This document shows, piece after piece, positions 61,652-64,000 of a stretch of DNA of 64,000 nt. The position numbers and the translations under genes were made by a program. The stretch is taken from positions 1 to 64,000 of the forward strand of contig NZ_PTJA01000019.1 in assembly GCF_002934545.1 (NCBI RefSeq), given 5' to 3'. This stretch comes from Lacrimispora xylanisolvens (GTDB taxonomy: Bacteria > Bacillota > Clostridia > Lachnospirales > Lachnospiraceae). Position 1 is the stretch's first letter, and each line of letters opens with the position of its first letter. The notes under the pieces are model-generated. The model was not told the origin of the DNA. It searched no databases and saw only the letters and a program-made list of their open reading frames with translations.

Positions 61652-62699
61652 CAGGGAAGCAGTAACGTTTGAATTTAAGCCGGATGATTTTATTATGGCC
61701 GATAACCACAGGATAGGAATTGACCGGGTTTATCCGGCGCAGTCTTACTGGAAAGATGTCATATCTTCTTTTTTGAAAAATAAAGGGGCAGCAGCGGGAT
61801 TTATTGCTATAGTGTTTGTCATCTTTATGGCAATTGCCGGCCCATATATGAATGGCTATACATACAATGAACAGATCATAGCAAATCAGAATCTTGCTCC
61901 AAGAGTTCCGGTTCTGGAAAAGTTGGGAATCATGGATGGATCAGAGACCATGAACACCTCCACAGGTAAAGTTACGGTTAACCGGTATGTTGATCCGCAA
62001 AAGACTACCGGACTTGAAAATACTTATTACTGGTTTGGTACGGATGTATTGGGCAGGGATATATTTACCAGGACGTTTATGGGAACCAGAATCTCCCTTT
62101 ACATTGCTTTGGTGGCAGTTCTTGTTGACATGTGCTTTGGCATGAGCTACGGTCTGATCAGCGGATATTTTGGGGGTGCAGTGGATAATGCCATGCAGCG
62201 GTTTGCGGAGATTTTAAATGGAATTCCGACCCTTGTCATTGTTACCCTTCTTATGCTGGTGTTAAAACCAGGGCTTGCGACCATCACTCTGGCACTTGCC
62301 ATTACCGGCTGGATTGGTATGAACCGGGTCGCCAGAGCCCAGGTTTTAAAGCTGAAGGAGCAGGAGTTTATTCTTGCATCCAGAACACTTGGAGCGGGGG
62401 ATTTTTATTTGATTTTTAAGGAAATACTTCCAAACATTTTTGGTCAGCTGATTATTATGTCCATGTTTTCCATACCAAACGCAATCTTTACGGAAGCATT
62501 TCTTGCATTTATCGGTCTGGGGGTTCCGGCACCGTTAGCTTCTCTTGGGTCACTGATCAGCGATACGTTTAAGTCCTTCACAACCCATCCCTATATGATC
62601 ATATCACCGGTGATCGTTCTGGCAGTTATTATGCTCAGTTTTAATATGCTGGCAGATGGACTGAGAGATGCGTTTGATCCGAAGATGAAAGAGATGTAG
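61638..62699 (+). CDS. oppC: oligopeptide permease OppC
   Basis: 353 aa. A cytoplasmic N-terminal segment, TM1 near residues 53-75, a large extracellular loop (about 75-140), then five more helices. FGTDVLGRDIFTRTFMGTRISL and the EAA loop ASRTLGAGDFYLIFKEILPN are OppC hallmarks. ATG 61638 overlaps oppB by 14 nt and has AAGGAGG 6 nt upstream. Confidence 0.95.
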   Translation: MSSHNREAVTFEFKPDDFIMADNHRIGIDRVYPAQSYWKDVISSFLKNKGAAAGFIAIVFVIFMAIAGPYMNGYTYNEQIIANQNLAPRVPVLEKLGIMDGSETMNTSTGKVTVNRYVDPQKTTGLENTYYWFGTDVLGRDIFTRTFMGTRISLYIALVAVLVDMCFGMSYGLISGYFGGAVDNAMQRFAEILNGIPTLVIVTLLMLVLKPGLATITLALAITGWIGMNRVARAQVLKLKEQEFILASRTLGAGDFYLIFKEILPNIFGQLIIMSMFSIPNAIFTEAFLAFIGLGVPAPLASLGSLISDTFKSFTTHPYMIISPVIVLAVIMLSFNMLADGLRDAFDPKMKEM

Positions 62700-62709
62700 G
62701 AGGCAGATT

Positions 62710-63792
62710 ATGAATAAAGATAAGGTTTTGTCAATCAGAAATTTATCCATCTCGTTTCAGACCTCTGCCGGCGAAGTAAATGCCATCAGAGGCGTCAATC
62801 TGGATCTATATCAGGGGGAAACCCTGGCTATCGTAGGAGAATCGGGCTCCGGTAAATCAGTGACTGTAAAGGCAATTATGGGTATATTAAGCGGAAACGG
62901 AAAAGTAAAGAGCGGAACCATTGATTTTACCTCACGTAAGAGTGGGGAGGAAATAAAAGAAGAACTATTGTCATTTAGCAAAAAAGAGATGCGCCGCCGG
63001 ATTAATGGTCGCCGGATCGCCATGGTATTTCAGGACCCTATGACTTCTCTAAATCCAACCATGCCAATTGGCAGTCAGATTATGGAAGGAATGCGTTATC
63101 ACTATAAAACCAGTAAAAAAGAAGCGTATGAAAAAGCGGTGAAACTTCTTGATCTGGTTGGAATCACAGAGCCGGAAAAGAGAATGAAAAGCTATCCCCA
63201 TCAGCTTTCCGGAGGAATGAGGCAGAGAGTGGTAATTGCAATTGCTTTGTCCTGTGATCCTGAGATATTGATTTGTGATGAACCAACTACAGCTTTGGAC
63301 GTAACCATTCAGGCTAAAATTCTGGAGCTGATTAAAGATATTCAGAAGAAAACAGGGATTTCTGTCATTTACATTACCCATGATCTGGGAGTAGTGGCAA
63401 AGGTGGCGGATTATGTGGCAGTGATGTATGCGGGGAAAGTGGTAGAAAAAGGACTTTCTGAGGAGATCTTTTATGATCCCAGACACCCCTACACATGGGG
63501 ATTGTTATCTGCCATGCCGGATTTAGATACCAATGACGAGGTGCTTTATACTATCCCCGGAAGTCCGTTCAATCTGTTAAATAAAACAGAGGGTGATGCA
63601 TTTGCAGAGCGAAACCGGTTTGCATTAAACATTGATTATCGCCTGGAACCGCCTATGTTTGAGGTCACTGAGACTCATTATGCGGCAACATGGCTTCTTC
63701 ATGAAAATGCACCTGCTGTGTCAATGCCAGAGGCATTAAAGGAAAGGATAAAGAGAATGGGGGAGGAGGTGCATTCGCTTGGAGGAGAATAG
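62710..63792 (+). CDS. oppD: oligopeptide transporter ATPase OppD
   Basis: 360 aa. Walker [23 protein letters not shown], signature [15 protein letters not shown], Walker [12 protein letters not shown], switch His in ITHDLGVV, and the C-terminal oligopeptide extension ([15 protein letters not shown]). AGGAGG precedes the ATG. The C-terminal region lacks the usual full set of Fe-S cysteines found in some OppD proteins. Confidence 0.96.
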   Translation: MNKDKVLSIRNLSISFQTSAGEVNAIRGVNLDLYQGETLAIVGESGSGKSVTVKAIMGILSGNGKVKSGTIDFTSRKSGEEIKEELLSFSKKEMRRRINGRRIAMVFQDPMTSLNPTMPIGSQIMEGMRYHYKTSKKEAYEKAVKLLDLVGITEPEKRMKSYPHQLSGGMRQRVVIAIALSCDPEILICDEPTTALDVTIQAKILELIKDIQKKTGISVIYITHDLGVVAKVADYVAVMYAGKVVEKGLSEEIFYDPRHPYTWGLLSAMPDLDTNDEVLYTIPGSPFNLLNKTEGDAFAERNRFALNIDYRLEPPMFEVTETHYAATWLLHENAPAVSMPEALKERIKRMGEEVHSLGGE

Positions 63793-64000
63793 AAAGCCGC
63801 TATTGGAAGTAAAAGATTTAAAGCAGCATTTTAAGCTTGGCAGGAAGTTTTCCATAAAAGCTGTTGATGGAGTTTCTTTTCGGATTTACCCTGGAGAGAC
63901 CTACGGTCTGGTAGGGGAGTCAGGAAGCGGAAAATCTACCATCGGAAGGTCAGTTATCCGTCTGTATGAGCCCACTTCTGGTGAGGTGTGGTTTCAGGGA
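63779..64000 (+). CDS. oppF: oligopeptide transporter ATPase OppF (5' part, cut by window end)
   Basis: 74 codons are present and the frame runs off the window. [39 protein letters not shown] (given here as separate motifs: IYPGET and GESGSGKS) and [14 protein letters not shown] identify the OppF ATPase. TTG 63779 is the likely start, inside the oppD end, with GAGGAGGT about 9 nt upstream; an ATT at 63773 is less likely. Confidence 0.92.
   Translation, partial: MEENRKPLLEVKDLKQHFKLGRKFSIKAVDGVSFRIYPGETYGLVGESGSGKSTIGRSVIRLYEPTSGEVWFQG

Overview
The window looks like chromosome of a spore-forming anaerobe of the Lachnospiraceae (Clostridium cluster XIVa; Lacrimispora/Lachnoclostridium-like). 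This rests on strong AGGAGG-type ribosome sites, a streptococcal/clostridial-type FAS-II operon with fused accDA, sporulation genes spmA and yyaC, a CBS/DRTGG-type pyrophosphatase, and several small proteins of the kind seen mainly in that family. The exact species cannot be read from the sequence. No prophage, insertion sequence or CRISPR array was seen.

Layout. 1-893: 3' end of a 23S rRNA, then seven tRNAs (Asp, Val, Thr, Tyr, initiator fMet, Phe, Lys) and a terminator, with no 5S gene between. 922-3364: a small protein, an Orn/Lys/Arg decarboxylase and a guanylate kinase-like protein. 3436-18636: a sugar-sensing and uptake block that appears to split a housekeeping neighbourhood (decarboxylase-gmk, then holB-ricT-trmN6-rsmI). 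Its minus-strand half holds a response regulator, a histidine kinase without an extracellular sensor domain, an RbsA-like protein whose nucleotide-binding motifs are lost in both halves, and a ribose-type ABC transporter. Its plus-strand half holds a membrane-anchored AraC regulator, an LplB/YtcP/LplA-type transporter without its own ATPase, and an alpha/beta hydrolase. 18764-22296: holB, ricT, trmN6, rsmI.

22442-32791: fatty acid synthesis operon fabH-acpP-fabK-fabD-fabG-fabF-accB-fabZ-accC-accDA, then an NPD-like flavoprotein with a four-cysteine motif. Two FabT-type operators flank fabH, but neither fabT nor fabM is in the operon. 32856-35066: spmA, a secreted PL9-like pectate lyase and a TSCPD protein. 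35182-41196: a LysR regulator divergent from a hydroxyarylic-acid decarboxylase operon (UbiD, subunit D, DASS-type anion transporter, UbiX, LpdD-like) that ends with isopentenyl-diphosphate isomerase. 41265-49060: chemotaxis receptor, MTA/SAH nucleosidase, a membrane protein behind a structured leader, pgi and small proteins. 49202-55427: yyaC, a LysM membrane protein with a JAMM-like but motif-less domain, a DUF5711 protein, transketolase and glucokinase. 55774-58628: pyrophosphatase, flavin reductase and shikimate kinase. 58931-64000: oligopeptide transporter oppABCDF, with oppF cut by the window end.

How the parts fit. The block at 3.4-18.6 kb reads as two carbohydrate-responsive regulators, each beside the importer it probably controls. 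The FAS operon supplies all elongation and carboxylation steps, and its last gene is a candidate for the missing unsaturated-fatty-acid step. The decarboxylase operon contains the catalytic subunit, prenyl-FMN synthase, a putative cofactor chaperone, a transporter and a prenyl-precursor isomerase, so cofactor supply and catalysis appear co-expressed. Start codons were moved from the longest possible reading frame wherever a ribosome site favoured an internal start; this is noted per gene.
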